A stretch of DNA of 10,392 nt. Source: Sphingobacteriales bacterium (GTDB lineage Bacteria > Bacteroidota > Bacteroidia > Sphingobacteriales > Sphingobacteriaceae). Made by a program: the position numbers and the translations under genes. This document shows positions 1 to 8,475 of this stretch, one piece after another. Position 1 is the stretch's first letter. Each line of letters opens with the position of its first letter. The stretch covers positions 1 to 10,392 of the forward strand of contig CANJWU010000028.1 of NCBI GenBank assembly GCA_947478655.1, written 5' to 3'. The notes beneath the pieces were generated by a model that saw nothing but the letters and a program-made list of their open reading frames with translations, did no database searches and was not told the DNA's origin.

Positions 1-3000
1 CTCAAGCGCTTGAGTTTAAAGGAAAAGAGCGGTTTTATCATCAGTCAATTAAGTACTGATTTTAAAATGACGCCAACAGAAATGGAGTTTAGTAAACTCG
101 ATTTAATTACGCCACGCAGTCATATACGCGATTATTATTTAATGCGCTACGACTCCATTTCAGATATGGGTAATTACCTCGAAAAAGTTTATATGAATAG
201 TCATTTTGTGAATAGCAAAATTGCTTATAAAGATGTTGCTTATTTTACAGATGAATTGGCCAATTATACTGGAACTGTTTATGCAAATGGTAAAGTATAT
301 GGAACGGTTGCTAATTTAGTTTCGGATGAAATAACGATTAAGACTAATGACACAACCTATTGCGAAGGTAAATTCAGTATCAAAGGCATGCCAGACATGG
401 AACATGCCGAATTGTATTTTAAAACAGATAAACTGATCAGTAATTTATCTGATGCCAAAAAATTATTAATTAATGTTGATCAAAAAGAAATCAGTAACCT
501 ATTACCTAATGAATTAGCGCAATTGGGCACCTTTAGTTTTGCGGGATATTATCAAGGTCGTATAAATGATTTCAATTTAAAGGGCCAAATGCAATCGGCC
601 ATTGGCGGTATCTATGCCGATTTTAATATGAAATTGCCAGACAATCAAGTGGCAAGCTATAAAGGCGAAATACAAACCATTGACTTTGACCTTGGCCATT
701 TAATGGCTCAAGAAAACATTGGTATTTGCAATATCAAAGCAAATTTGGAAGGTGAAGGTTTTAGTTTAGCCGATTTGAAAACTAAATTTGATGCAAGTAT
801 CTTAGACATTCGCCTAAATAATTATACTTATCGCAACATAAATACCAATGGTTCGATTGATCAAAAAATAATTAATGGCACGATTCATACCAACGAAAAT
901 GCCCTAAATTTCAACTTGGTTGGAAAGGTGGATTTAAAAAACATCGAACTTCCAGCTTTTCAATTAGCCGCTAGTATTAAGCGCATAGACCTACTGGCAT
1001 TACATTTGACAACAGATTCGTTTGTGATCAGCAGTAAATTAAAAGCTGACTTTATAGGAGCTGACTTTGAAAAAATAGCTGGAGATGTTAACTTTCAAAA
1101 TACTCAAATTCAAAAAGGGAGCATCGAACACCATATCAATCAAATTGCAATCCATGCGCAACTCAATGGATTAGATAAAAATATTAATATCGCATCCGAA
1201 TTATTAACAGCAGAATTAAAAGGAAATTACCATTTAGCCAATATTAGCTCTGCAAGTAAATCATTCTTGAAAAACTTTTTACCTTCTATGCGTTTAGGTA
1301 ATATTGGTAAATTCGAAAATCAAGATTTTAGTTTCAAAATATTATTAGCCAATTCTAAACCCATAACCGATTTATTTTTTCCCGAATTTCAATTGGCAAA
1401 AGGAGGCGCTATTTACGGCAAACTCAATACAGCAAAGGAATTGCTGAAGATTAACATTGGCCTTGACTTTCTTAAATACAAATCATTTAAATTTGAAAAA
1501 ATAGTTATTGACGGCGAAAATACCAGCAAAACTTTTGACCTCAATATTGCAAGTAATAAAATCTTAATCAACGATAGTGTCAATATCAACAATGTGGCAA
1601 TCTCAAACGCGATTGCCAATGATACCATACAGTTCAACGTTAAGCTATCAGACAAAGACGCGATCAATCAATTAGACTTAAATGCAAAACTCAATTTCCT
1701 TAATGATAGCGTCAACTTAAGTGTGCTACCATCCGAAATTATTATCGATCGAGCAGAATGGAAAATTCCATCCACTTTTAAATTATGTTATACCCCTCAA
1801 GGAAATTTTATTATCAATGATTTTTACTTGAGCAATGGCGAACAAAGCCTTTCTATTACCGGTATTATTTCTGATAAAGAAAAAGATAAATTAAGCATTA
1901 AAGCACATCAACTTTCGTTGAAATCTTTTAATCAAATTCTAAAAAAATATTCGATTGCTATTGCGGGTACTTTAAACGCAAACACTACGCTGGCAGCCGT
2001 TTCGGGCGATATGAGTTTACAGTCCGACTTACGAATTGACGATTTAGTTTACAATAAAGACAGTATTGGCATGTTAAAATTTAACAGCACACTAGATGAA
2101 AAAAGTAAAATTATTTCGATTGCAGGAAGCATATTTAATAAAACGCTCAAAACATTGGAAATTGGTGGAAGCATCAATATTAGCAGAAAAGTAGATAATT
2201 TAAATTTGAATATTTTATTAGACGAGACCGAGCTTTCTGTTATTGAACCATTTGTAAAAGATTATGTTTCTAATATAAAAGGAACTGTTATTGCCGATTT
2301 AGCAATAACCGGCAGCATTAAAAACCCTAAGCTAGATGGTTATTTAAACTTGAAAAATGTAGGACTATTGGTTAATTACCTCAATACCAGCTATACTTTA
2401 AATGAACAAATTAAATTCACTGAAGATAAAATCATTATTAATAATGTGCAGCTTAAAGATAAAGAAGGCAACAAAGGCACTGCCAATGGCAGTATCAGCC
2501 ATCAAAACTTTAGCAATTTTGTATTTGATGTAAAAGTGCAATCGCAAAATTTAATGAGCTTAAATACCACTGCCAAAAATAATGAATTGTATTATGGTAA
2601 AGCCTATACCAGCGGCACCTACCTGTTTAGAGGACCATTAGATCGTTTTAAAATTGATATTACTGCGGCAACCAATGCAGGCACCAAATTATTTATTCCT
2701 ATTACCGACGAAAATTCCATCTCTGCAAATAATTATATTCATTTTATTACAAAAGATTCTTTACAAAAAAAATCGGATTATAAAATTGATCTTTCTGGTA
2801 TTGCATTAAACATGAATTTACAAGTAAATGATGCTGCAGAAGTGCAATTAATTATGGACCCCAATACAGGCGAAGCGATTAAAGGCCGTGGCTTTGCAAA
2901 CTTGAAATTGGCCATCAATACCATTGGTAATTTTGAAATGTTCGGCAATTTTGAGATTTCGGAAGGGGTGTATAATTTCAACATTCAAAATATTATCAAC

Positions 3001-3747
3001 AAAAAATTTAAAATAGAAAAGGGTGGAACGATTAGATGGAATGGAGATCCATTTAAAGCCAAAATAGACCTCTCTGCCGTATTCGAAACCAGACCTTCGA
3101 TATATCCGCTCATTGTATCTGCAACAAACGATACCAGCGCTTATTCGACTAGCACAAAAGTGCTCTCGCAATGTGTGCTTTATATGAAAAATGATTTGCT
3201 TGCGCCTGATATCACTTTTGGTTTACGCTTTCCTAACGATCAAGATGTAAGTAGTAAAGTTGGCGGCTACTTAGCAAATACCGATAATTTAAACAATCAA
3301 GTGGCCAGTTTATTGGTGTTTGGAAAATTTGTGAATTCGGCGACCAACAATACCAGTATTGCCACTTCGGGTTTTATCAACGCGCAACTTTCTAATTTAA
3401 TTTCAACTAAAAACTTTAATTTAAATTTAGAAAGAGGAGTAGGTGGATCATTGAAATTATTTAATGAAAGAATAACCATTGATGGCAGTATTGCAAATCA
3501 AACAAGTGCCACCACTACTACAAACACCAATGCGAGTGCCATTACAGGTGATGTGAGTATAGAATATAAAATTAGTAAAGATGGCAGATTAAAGGCTAAA
3601 GCTTTTCAACGAAACGACAATAATAGCGACATCTTAAAACGCGGAAATAGCCAAAACGAACAAGGCTTAGGCGTTTTCTACCGCATAGAATTCGATAACT
3701 TTAAAGAGTTATGGGAAAAAATAACGAGGAAGAAAACAGCAATTTAA
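1..3747 (+). CDS. tamB: TamB-like translocation/assembly module protein (DUF490), 5'-truncated by the window edge
   Basis: TamB proteins are long beta-rich tubes anchored in the inner membrane that bridge the periplasm and help move lipids or outer-membrane components. The frame is open to base 1 (codons ctc aag cgc precede a TTG at 10), so the true start and the N-terminal membrane anchor lie upstream; 1248 codons plus TAA are visible. The body is alternating polar/hydrophobic short beta strands rich in Asn, Ile, Leu and Lys, as in the AsmA/TamB group. An AsmA-like repeat unit, GSIKNPKLDGYLNL, lies near bases 2310-2352, followed by GTANGSISH (2476-2502). The C-terminal TamB domain covers roughly the last 390 residues: FEISEGVYNF and RWNGDPFKAKIDLSA (2950-3078), then the QVASLLVFGKF segment (3298-3330), ending in a Bacteroidota-type FYRIEFDNFKELW tail. 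Family assignment is firm; the exact cargo is unknown. No tamA is visible. Confidence 0.9.
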   Translation, partial: LKRLSLKEKSGFIISQLSTDFKMTPTEMEFSKLDLITPRSHIRDYYLMRYDSISDMGNYLEKVYMNSHFVNSKIAYKDVAYFTDELANYTGTVYANGKVYGTVANLVSDEITIKTNDTTYCEGKFSIKGMPDMEHAELYFKTDKLISNLSDAKKLLINVDQKEISNLLPNELAQLGTFSFAGYYQGRINDFNLKGQMQSAIGGIYADFNMKLPDNQVASYKGEIQTIDFDLGHLMAQENIGICNIKANLEGEGFSLADLKTKFDASILDIRLNNYTYRNINTNGSIDQKIINGTIHTNENALNFNLVGKVDLKNIELPAFQLAASIKRIDLLALHLTTDSFVISSKLKADFIGADFEKIAGDVNFQNTQIQKGSIEHHINQIAIHAQLNGLDKNINIASELLTAELKGNYHLANISSASKSFLKNFLPSMRLGNIGKFENQDFSFKILLANSKPITDLFFPEFQLAKGGAIYGKLNTAKELLKINIGLDFLKYKSFKFEKIVIDGENTSKTFDLNIASNKILINDSVNINNVAISNAIANDTIQFNVKLSDKDAINQLDLNAKLNFLNDSVNLSVLPSEIIIDRAEWKIPSTFKLCYTPQGNFIINDFYLSNGEQSLSITGIISDKEKDKLSIKAHQLSLKSFNQILKKYSIAIAGTLNANTTLAAVSGDMSLQSDLRIDDLVYNKDSIGMLKFNSTLDEKSKIISIAGSIFNKTLKTLEIGGSINISRKVDNLNLNILLDETELSVIEPFVKDYVSNIKGTVIADLAITGSIKNPKLDGYLNLKNVGLLVNYLNTSYTLNEQIKFTEDKIIINNVQLKDKEGNKGTANGSISHQNFSNFVFDVKVQSQNLMSLNTTAKNNELYYGKAYTSGTYLFRGPLDRFKIDITAATNAGTKLFIPITDENSISANNYIHFITKDSLQKKSDYKIDLSGIALNMNLQVNDAAEVQLIMDPNTGEAIKGRGFANLKLAINTIGNFEMFGNFEISEGVYNFNIQNIINKKFKIEKGGTIRWNGDPFKAKIDLSAVFETRPSIYPLIVSATNDTSAYSTSTKVLSQCVLYMKNDLLAPDITFGLRFPNDQDVSSKVGGYLANTDNLNNQVASLLVFGKFVNSATNNTSIATSGFINAQLSNLISTKNFNLNLERGVGGSLKLFNERITIDGSIANQTSATTTTNTNASAITGDVSIEYKISKDGRLKAKAFQRNDNNSDILKRGNSQNEQGLGVFYRIEFDNFKELWEKITRKKTAI

Positions 3748-3748
3748 T

Positions 3749-4957
3749 TTATTTGTCTTTTAAAATGGTATGCCCCATTTTATCGCGCTTTGTTTTTAAA
3801 TATACTTCGTTATGCGAATTGGTTTCAATTTCAATAGGGATATTTTCTACAATGGCTAAACCATATCCAACAATGGCCGCGCGCTTGGTAGGGTTATTCG
3901 AAATGAGTTTCATTTTGGCAATTCCTAAATCGCGTAAAATTTGCGCCCCTACCCCATAATCGCGTTGGTCCATTTTAAAACCTAATTGAATATTTGCATC
4001 TACGGTGTCGTATCCTTCGTCTTGTAAATTATAGGCTTTTAATTTATTTATTAAACCAATGCCTCGGCCCTCTTGATTCATGTAAAGAATACAACCTTTG
4101 CCAGCTTTGGCAATCATTTGCATGGCTTTGTGTAATTGTGGTCCACAATCGCATCTGCAAGAACCAAATATATCACCTGTTACGCATGAAGAATGCACAC
4201 GCACCAGAACAGGCTCTTCTTTATCCCAAGTGCCTTTGATCAGTGCTAAATGATTTTCACCGGTATCTATTTGCGTAAAGGCCACCATTTCGAAATCTCC
4301 AAATTCGGTTGGTAAATTAATGGTCACTTCTCTTTTAATCAAAGATTCATGCTTTAAACGATATTCGATTAAATCTTTGATGCAAATAATTTTTAAATCG
4401 AATTTTTTTGCAATGATTTCTAAATCTGGGAGTCTTGCCATTTCCCCATCTTCTCTAATTATTTCTACAATTAATCCAGCTTCTTCGAAACCAGCTAAAC
4501 GAGATAAATCAACTGCTGCTTCGGTATGGCCTGCTCTTCTAATCACGCCGCCATCTTTAGCCATTAATGGAAATATATGACCCGGTCTGCCAAAATCATC
4601 GGGCTTACTAGCCGAATTAATTAAAGCCAGCACCGTTTTAGAACGGTCCGAAGCAGAAATACCCGTGGTGCAACCATTACCCAACAAATCAATTGATACC
4701 GTAAAATTAGTCTCGTGTGAAGCGGTATTGTTACCCACCATTAAATCGAGTTTCATTTCTTTACAACGACTTTCGGTCATGGGCATGCAAATTAAACCCT
4801 TGCCATGCGTTGCCATAAAATTAATCATCTCTGGGCTTGCATTTCGTGCAGCGGTTAAAAAATCACCTTCGTTTTCACGGTCTTCGTCATCTACTACGAT
4901 GATGCATTTACCTGCTTGTATTTCAAGAATTGCTTCTTCTATGGTATGAAATTTCAT
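3749..4957 (-). CDS. ribBA: Bifunctional 3,4-dihydroxy-2-butanone-4-phosphate synthase / GTP cyclohydrolase II (RibBA)
   Basis: This cytosolic enzyme makes both precursors of riboflavin. The N-terminal RibB domain turns ribulose 5-phosphate into dihydroxybutanone phosphate; the C-terminal RibA domain opens GTP to the diaminopyrimidine. The protein is 402 residues, the usual full length. RibB hallmarks: [10 protein letters not shown] (23-32, acidic metal/substrate loop), [11 protein letters not shown] (50-60), TTGISASDR (97-105) and GHTEAAVDL (143-151). RibA hallmarks: [11 protein letters not shown] (252-262) and the zinc ligands Cys258, Cys269 and Cys271 with the E. coli spacing, QEGRGIGL (295-302), [14 protein letters not shown] (332-345), and the terminal TKRDKMGH (389-396). 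Both halves look catalytically intact. The ATG lies one base after the TAA of the GT2 gene, so translation is probably coupled and there is no room for its own promoter or an FMN riboswitch. Its stop is one base from the tamB stop on the other strand. Confidence 0.97.
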   Translation of the reverse strand: MKFHTIEEAILEIQAGKCIIVVDDEDRENEGDFLTAARNASPEMINFMATHGKGLICMPMTESRCKEMKLDLMVGNNTASHETNFTVSIDLLGNGCTTGISASDRSKTVLALINSASKPDDFGRPGHIFPLMAKDGGVIRRAGHTEAAVDLSRLAGFEEAGLIVEIIREDGEMARLPDLEIIAKKFDLKIICIKDLIEYRLKHESLIKREVTINLPTEFGDFEMVAFTQIDTGENHLALIKGTWDKEEPVLVRVHSSCVTGDIFGSCRCDCGPQLHKAMQMIAKAGKGCILYMNQEGRGIGLINKLKAYNLQDEGYDTVDANIQLGFKMDQRDYGVGAQILRDLGIAKMKLISNNPTKRAAIVGYGLAIVENIPIEIETNSHNEVYLKTKRDKMGHTILKDK

Positions 4958-4958
4958 G

Positions 4959-6131
4959 TTATTGATTTCTTTTAGTTGGTTCCCAAATACTTGATTCTAT
5001 TCCTTTCGAGAATAGCCAAAAGCCTTTCAGTAAAGCCAAATTCATTAAATAAAAATGTGATGCAAATCTAAGCAATTTTAGATGTATGCCAATTTTTTTA
5101 AATCCCCAATCGATGATAGGACTGAGCATTAAGCCTAGTTGCAAATAAACTATTGGAAGAAAAGCCGCATGGCTTAGGCTCCATAGACTACTGGTAATCA
5201 ATGCCAAAATGAGTAAAAATGGGCCCATCCAACGAATTACTTTATGCGACCAGAAACAAAAGCCTACACTGCTAAAAGGATTTTGCAGCAAGGACGCAAA
5301 GTGAAACAAATTCTGAAAATTACCCCTTGCTATTCTCACTTTTCGCCTAAACTCTTCTAAAACTTTATTGGATACATCTTCGGTGCAAATGGCGGCTAAT
5401 TCTGTAATGGCTAATTTACCTTGTTGCAAAACAGACATCGATAAATAAAAATCGTCTACTATAAAATGATTCGGCACTGATTTGAAGTTTGCTGCTCTTA
5501 AAGAATAGCATCCGCCAAAAGCCCCTATCATGCTACCCCAGCAAATTCCCTCTTGGTACTTTATTTTATTTTCTCTTGTTAAATAAGATTTTTCTTGATA
5601 GGCAATGCCATCAATCTTAACTACCGGATTAAGAATGTTTCCAGCAACCAAGGCAATGGAATTATTTTTATAATGTTTGAGCATTTCAAAAATAGTTTGC
5701 TTTAAAAAAAACACATTCGCATCGGTTAAAATAAATACATCTGCATTAGCCAAAGTTGCTAAATGATTGATGATGGTTGTTTTTCCCGTTCTGTTGTTGA
5801 ATTCAATTAAACGAACTGCATGCGTATCTACATAACGCTGAACAATAGCGTTTGTTTGATCTGTGCAGGCATCTGTTCCAATAAAAACTTGAATTTTTTC
5901 AATTGGATAATCGGTCAAAAAAATAGATTTTATTTTTTCTTCGATCACACTTTCTTCGTTATAGGCAGCAATAAGAATGGCTACCGAAGGCAGTTCGCTG
6001 TCATTTATTTGATAAGTGATTTCGTTTTGTTTTTTATTTTTAGCAAGCCAAGACAATATTAATGGAAACAACACATAGCTGTGAAACAATAACCCAATGC
6101 TTAAGAAAAATAAAAAAGAGATGGCTTCCAA
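4959..6131 (-). CDS. Membrane-anchored family 2 glycosyltransferase, TTG start
   Basis: This is a probable inner-membrane glycosyltransferase of the GT-A/GT2 fold, adding sugars from nucleotide donors on the cytoplasmic face. A hydrophobic anchor occupies residues 4-29. The catalytic domain follows: [10 protein letters not shown] (51-60), GTDACTDQT (85-93), the DxD-like TDAN (136-139), VDDFYLS (225-231), TED (250-252, likely catalytic Asp/Glu region) and [10 protein letters not shown] (262-271) in the place of the Q/RxxRW motif of processive enzymes. Three further membrane segments lie near 297-319, 321-341 and 352-374. This architecture resembles chitin/cellulose/PNAG-synthase-like GT2 proteins, but processivity is not proven. 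The start is TTG, directly following in the same frame the TAA of the GT4 gene. There is no in-frame ATG before residue 150, and later TTG/GTG codons would cut the anchor, so TTG at 6131 is the best start. Donor and acceptor are unknown. Confidence 0.88.
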   Translation of the reverse strand: MEAISFLFFLSIGLLFHSYVLFPLILSWLAKNKKQNEITYQINDSELPSVAILIAAYNEESVIEEKIKSIFLTDYPIEKIQVFIGTDACTDQTNAIVQRYVDTHAVRLIEFNNRTGKTTIINHLATLANADVFILTDANVFFLKQTIFEMLKHYKNNSIALVAGNILNPVVKIDGIAYQEKSYLTRENKIKYQEGICWGSMIGAFGGCYSLRAANFKSVPNHFIVDDFYLSMSVLQQGKLAITELAAICTEDVSNKVLEEFRRKVRIARGNFQNLFHFASLLQNPFSSVGFCFWSHKVIRWMGPFLLILALITSSLWSLSHAAFLPIVYLQLGLMLSPIIDWGFKKIGIHLKLLRFASHFYLMNLALLKGFWLFSKGIESSIWEPTKRNQ

Positions 6132-7349
6132 TTATTTAATGGCTAAATAAAAATCAATGTATTTTTGGGTAATGGCTTTGTTTTCGTATTGGCTACCCAC
6201 CAACTCAAATGCAGCAGCAGCAATACTATTACGAAATTCGTTGTTTTGTAAACAATGTGTAATGGCCGCAATCCACTGTTCAGGCGTATCGGCAATCACG
6301 ATGTTTTTATTTGGAGTATAGCTAATTCCTTCTGCACCAATGGTAGAACTAATAATGCATTTTTTAGCTGCCATTCCTTCAATAATTTTTACGCGCATTC
6401 CGCCGCCAGAAAGCAGCGGCACCAACATAATTTGGTGCGACTTTTTAAATGCAATGGCATCTTGCACAAAACCATGTATAAAAACATTATTAAGCTGAAG
6501 CTTTAAAATCCAATCTGGTGTTGATTTTCCGGCTATGTGCAATGTTATTTCGGGATGCTTTAGTAATAATTCATTCCAGACATTTTCTAAAAACCATTTC
6601 AAACCTTCTATGTTCGGCGCCCAATCTAAAGCACTGATGCTAAAAATAGTATTGGGCTTTTCGATAAACTGATCGCTTTGTAGATATTTATCTAAAATAA
6701 CCCCTGCAGGAATAACTACAATAGGCTTCGTAATACCCATTTCCAACAGACGCTGCTTATCTTCTTCGGTAATTGCTGCAATGCCGCTAGCCATGTTGTA
6801 ATACTTGTTTTCAAAAGCTTTCAGCCTTTTACTTAAATGATTATAAAACCATTTTTTGAATGGGTTTTTGGTATTAATTGCCAGTCGCTCCCAAATAATA
6901 TATTCAATATTATGCGCCCTGATAATAATAGGTGTATTGGAATATTGTTGAATAACTTCTAAATATTTTGCAACAAAAGCACCTTCCACTTGAATAAAAT
7001 CGTAGGTGTTTGCTTGCAATAATTCGATTAGTTTTTGGGAAACATTATTGCTATAAAATCGCTCCACATTATATGGAATTGTTTTAAAAACTAAATTGAG
7101 CAATAGTTTAACTGGCGAAATACGGGTATCTACAAAAACATCTATTTGATTGGCATATTCGGCCATTGCGCCAGCTGGTTGTGTATGTTTAGGCGTATTG
7201 ATGGCTAATAAATCTATGGTTGCGCCGTTCTCTTTTAAACCTTTAGTAATAGCATAAATACCCATTGCGCCCCCATCTGTTGGTGGAAATGGGACCCGAT
7301 ATGTTAACTGTAAAACTCTCAATTTATTTGATACTCGCTTTGATTGCAT
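6132..7349 (-). CDS. Glycosyltransferase family 4-type (GT-B fold) protein
   Basis: This is a cytosolic or membrane-peripheral GT-B glycosyltransferase of up to 405 residues. The N-terminal domain opens with VLQLTYRVPFPPTDGGA (12-28), the glycine-rich acceptor-side loop of this group. It also has RAHNIEYIIWERLA (144-157). The C-terminal donor domain has SALDWAPNIEGLKWF (239-253), HIAGKS (271-276) and PLLSGGGMRVKIIEGMA (311-327), followed by GAEGI (338-342). The last block matches the usual R-x-K-x-x-E nucleotide-sugar pocket of GT1/GT4 enzymes. There is no signal peptide and no membrane segment. The ATG at 7349 overlaps the GT9 gene by 26 bases. An in-frame TTG at 7322, one base after the GT9 stop, would remove nine polar residues and begin almost at the first beta strand, so the start is uncertain. 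The neighbours suggest surface-glycan or LPS-core assembly; sugar specificity cannot be read. Confidence 0.9.
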   Translation of the reverse strand: MQSKRVSNKLRVLQLTYRVPFPPTDGGAMGIYAITKGLKENGATIDLLAINTPKHTQPAGAMAEYANQIDVFVDTRISPVKLLLNLVFKTIPYNVERFYSNNVSQKLIELLQANTYDFIQVEGAFVAKYLEVIQQYSNTPIIIRAHNIEYIIWERLAINTKNPFKKWFYNHLSKRLKAFENKYYNMASGIAAITEEDKQRLLEMGITKPIVVIPAGVILDKYLQSDQFIEKPNTIFSISALDWAPNIEGLKWFLENVWNELLLKHPEITLHIAGKSTPDWILKLQLNNVFIHGFVQDAIAFKKSHQIMLVPLLSGGGMRVKIIEGMAAKKCIISSTIGAEGISYTPNKNIVIADTPEQWIAAITHCLQNNEFRNSIAAAAFELVGSQYENKAITQKYIDFYLAIK

Positions 7350-8409
7350 CGAGCACCGATGCTGCCGATAAATCTTTCATGCAGGATTCTCCATTTTTAC
7401 AAGTTCCCTGGAAATAACATTCGCAATTTTTTGATGGGCTTATAATTTGTCCGCGTTGATACAATTCAAATTCGTATGGATTGAAAATATTATTCATCAA
7501 TACCATTTGTTTTTGCAAAGCCACTGCAATGTGCATGGCCATGGTAACTTGCGTAACAATTAAATCCATTTGATACATCAAATTGATGAATTTTGGCAAA
7601 GAATGATAGCCTAAATAGCTTGCACCCGTTGCCTTTGCAAGCTTGGTATTTTTTTCGTGTTCTTGTTCACCGCCTAATAATACGGGCACAAAACCTGCTT
7701 GTTGAATGAGCTGAATCAATTGTATCCAATGCGATTCAGGCCAAAGTCTGGTAGTCCAACGATCGCCACAACCGGTATTTAAGCCGATTAATTTCTTGTC
7801 CGAAGGCAATTCCCAAACAAAGCCTTTGTCTTGGTGATTATCAAAAAGATATTCTTCTCCATTGAATTCCCAGCCAGCCATCTCAAAAATTTCTTGTACA
7901 TAAGACTTTTGATTCTGCTTACTGATATCATCAAATAAACCGGTACTGTATTTATGTTCGGCTAAAGCATTCATAGGATATGGAACCCCATCTTTTAAAT
8001 GATAACCAAAGCGTTCTGTTGCTGTTATAGTGTTAACTAAAGCACAGGCGTCTTTGTCTTTATCTAAATTATATACCAAATCAAATTTTACTTGTTGCAC
8101 ATAAAGTACCGCCGTAAAATCATACTTTAAAATTTCGTCTATGGCTTGATTAGGTAAAATAGCAGGCGTATGCGTGAGCCAAGTTATTTTTGCATTGGGA
8201 TGAACGGCTCTAATTTTGCGTATAAGCGGCGTAGTTCGAATCACATCGCCAATGGCACCTAGTTTGATAATTAATATGCGCTTGCTTATTTTTTCGTAAG
8301 CAGGGCAATCTGCACAATGGTAGCCCGATTTTTTATGGGGGGCGCATGGCAAATCCCCTTTAAAAAATAAACAATCTGTATTTACAGCTAAACCGGCTAT
8401 GCTATCCAT
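7324..8409 (-). CDS. Family 9 glycosyltransferase (heptosyltransferase-like) with cysteine-rich ends
   Basis: GT9 enzymes such as WaaC and WaaF transfer heptose or related sugars to lipid A-core on the cytoplasmic face. The 361-residue protein has the GT-B features of the family: KLGAIGDVIRTTPLIRKI (49-66), whose Asp55 matches the WaaC Asp13 position; NTGCGDRW (211-218) followed by RLWPESHW (221-228), where Arg221 takes the WaaC Lys192 position; LLGGEQE (244-250); and AMHIAVAL (291-298). Asp261 of WaaC is replaced by Val288, which is odd. An N-terminal extension before the catalytic domain carries Cys13, Cys22, Cys32 and Cys35, and the C-terminus carries Cys329, Cys331, Cys337 and Cys343. This may be a metal or disulfide module, and I believe it recurs in a Bacteroidota GT9 subgroup. 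The ATG at 8409 gives a complete extension. Heptose as substrate is a family-based guess only. Confidence 0.9.
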   Translation of the reverse strand: MDSIAGLAVNTDCLFFKGDLPCAPHKKSGYHCADCPAYEKISKRILIIKLGAIGDVIRTTPLIRKIRAVHPNAKITWLTHTPAILPNQAIDEILKYDFTAVLYVQQVKFDLVYNLDKDKDACALVNTITATERFGYHLKDGVPYPMNALAEHKYSTGLFDDISKQNQKSYVQEIFEMAGWEFNGEEYLFDNHQDKGFVWELPSDKKLIGLNTGCGDRWTTRLWPESHWIQLIQLIQQAGFVPVLLGGEQEHEKNTKLAKATGASYLGYHSLPKFINLMYQMDLIVTQVTMAMHIAVALQKQMVLMNNIFNPYEFELYQRGQIISPSKNCECYFQGTCKNGESCMKDLSAASVLDAIKASIK

Positions 8410-8475
8410 GTTATAAAAATCCTAGAATCTAACGCTAAAAATACGATTTTATTTCAAATTTGTTTGAATGAAGCA

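Noticed and set aside
10..12. TTG at base 10 as the start of the TamB-like gene
   Set aside because: The frame is open to base 1, the residues fit the interior of a TamB protein, and the N-terminal membrane anchor is missing, so the gene continues upstream.
2848..3171. Antisense open frame of 107 codons within tamB
   Set aside because: It lies opposite the best-conserved TamB domain, has no recognisable domain, and is explained as a shadow of the coding strand.
3740..3756. Bidirectional terminator between tamB and ribBA
   Set aside because: No GC-rich stem or flanking A/T-runs could be found; the junction is coding sequence on both sides.
3994..4949. Several plus-strand open frames opposite ribBA
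   Set aside because: They mirror the strongly conserved RibBA frame, are cysteine- or serine-rich without domain features, and have no promoter or start context.
4958..4980. FMN riboswitch upstream of ribBA
   Set aside because: Only one base separates the GT2 stop from the ribBA start, and the upstream sequence is needed to code for GT2, so there is no room for an RFN element.
8436..8443. TATTTTTA on the minus strand as a -7 element for the GT9 gene
   Set aside because: It misses the final G of TAnnTTTG and has no TTG at the expected -33 spacing; such sequences are common by chance in AT-rich gaps.
8453..8468. Small inverted repeat TTCAAA-TTTG-TTTGAA in the lptF/GT9 gap as a terminator
   Set aside because: The six-pair stem has a single G-C pair and is not followed by a clean T-run, so it is too weak to call in AT-rich DNA.
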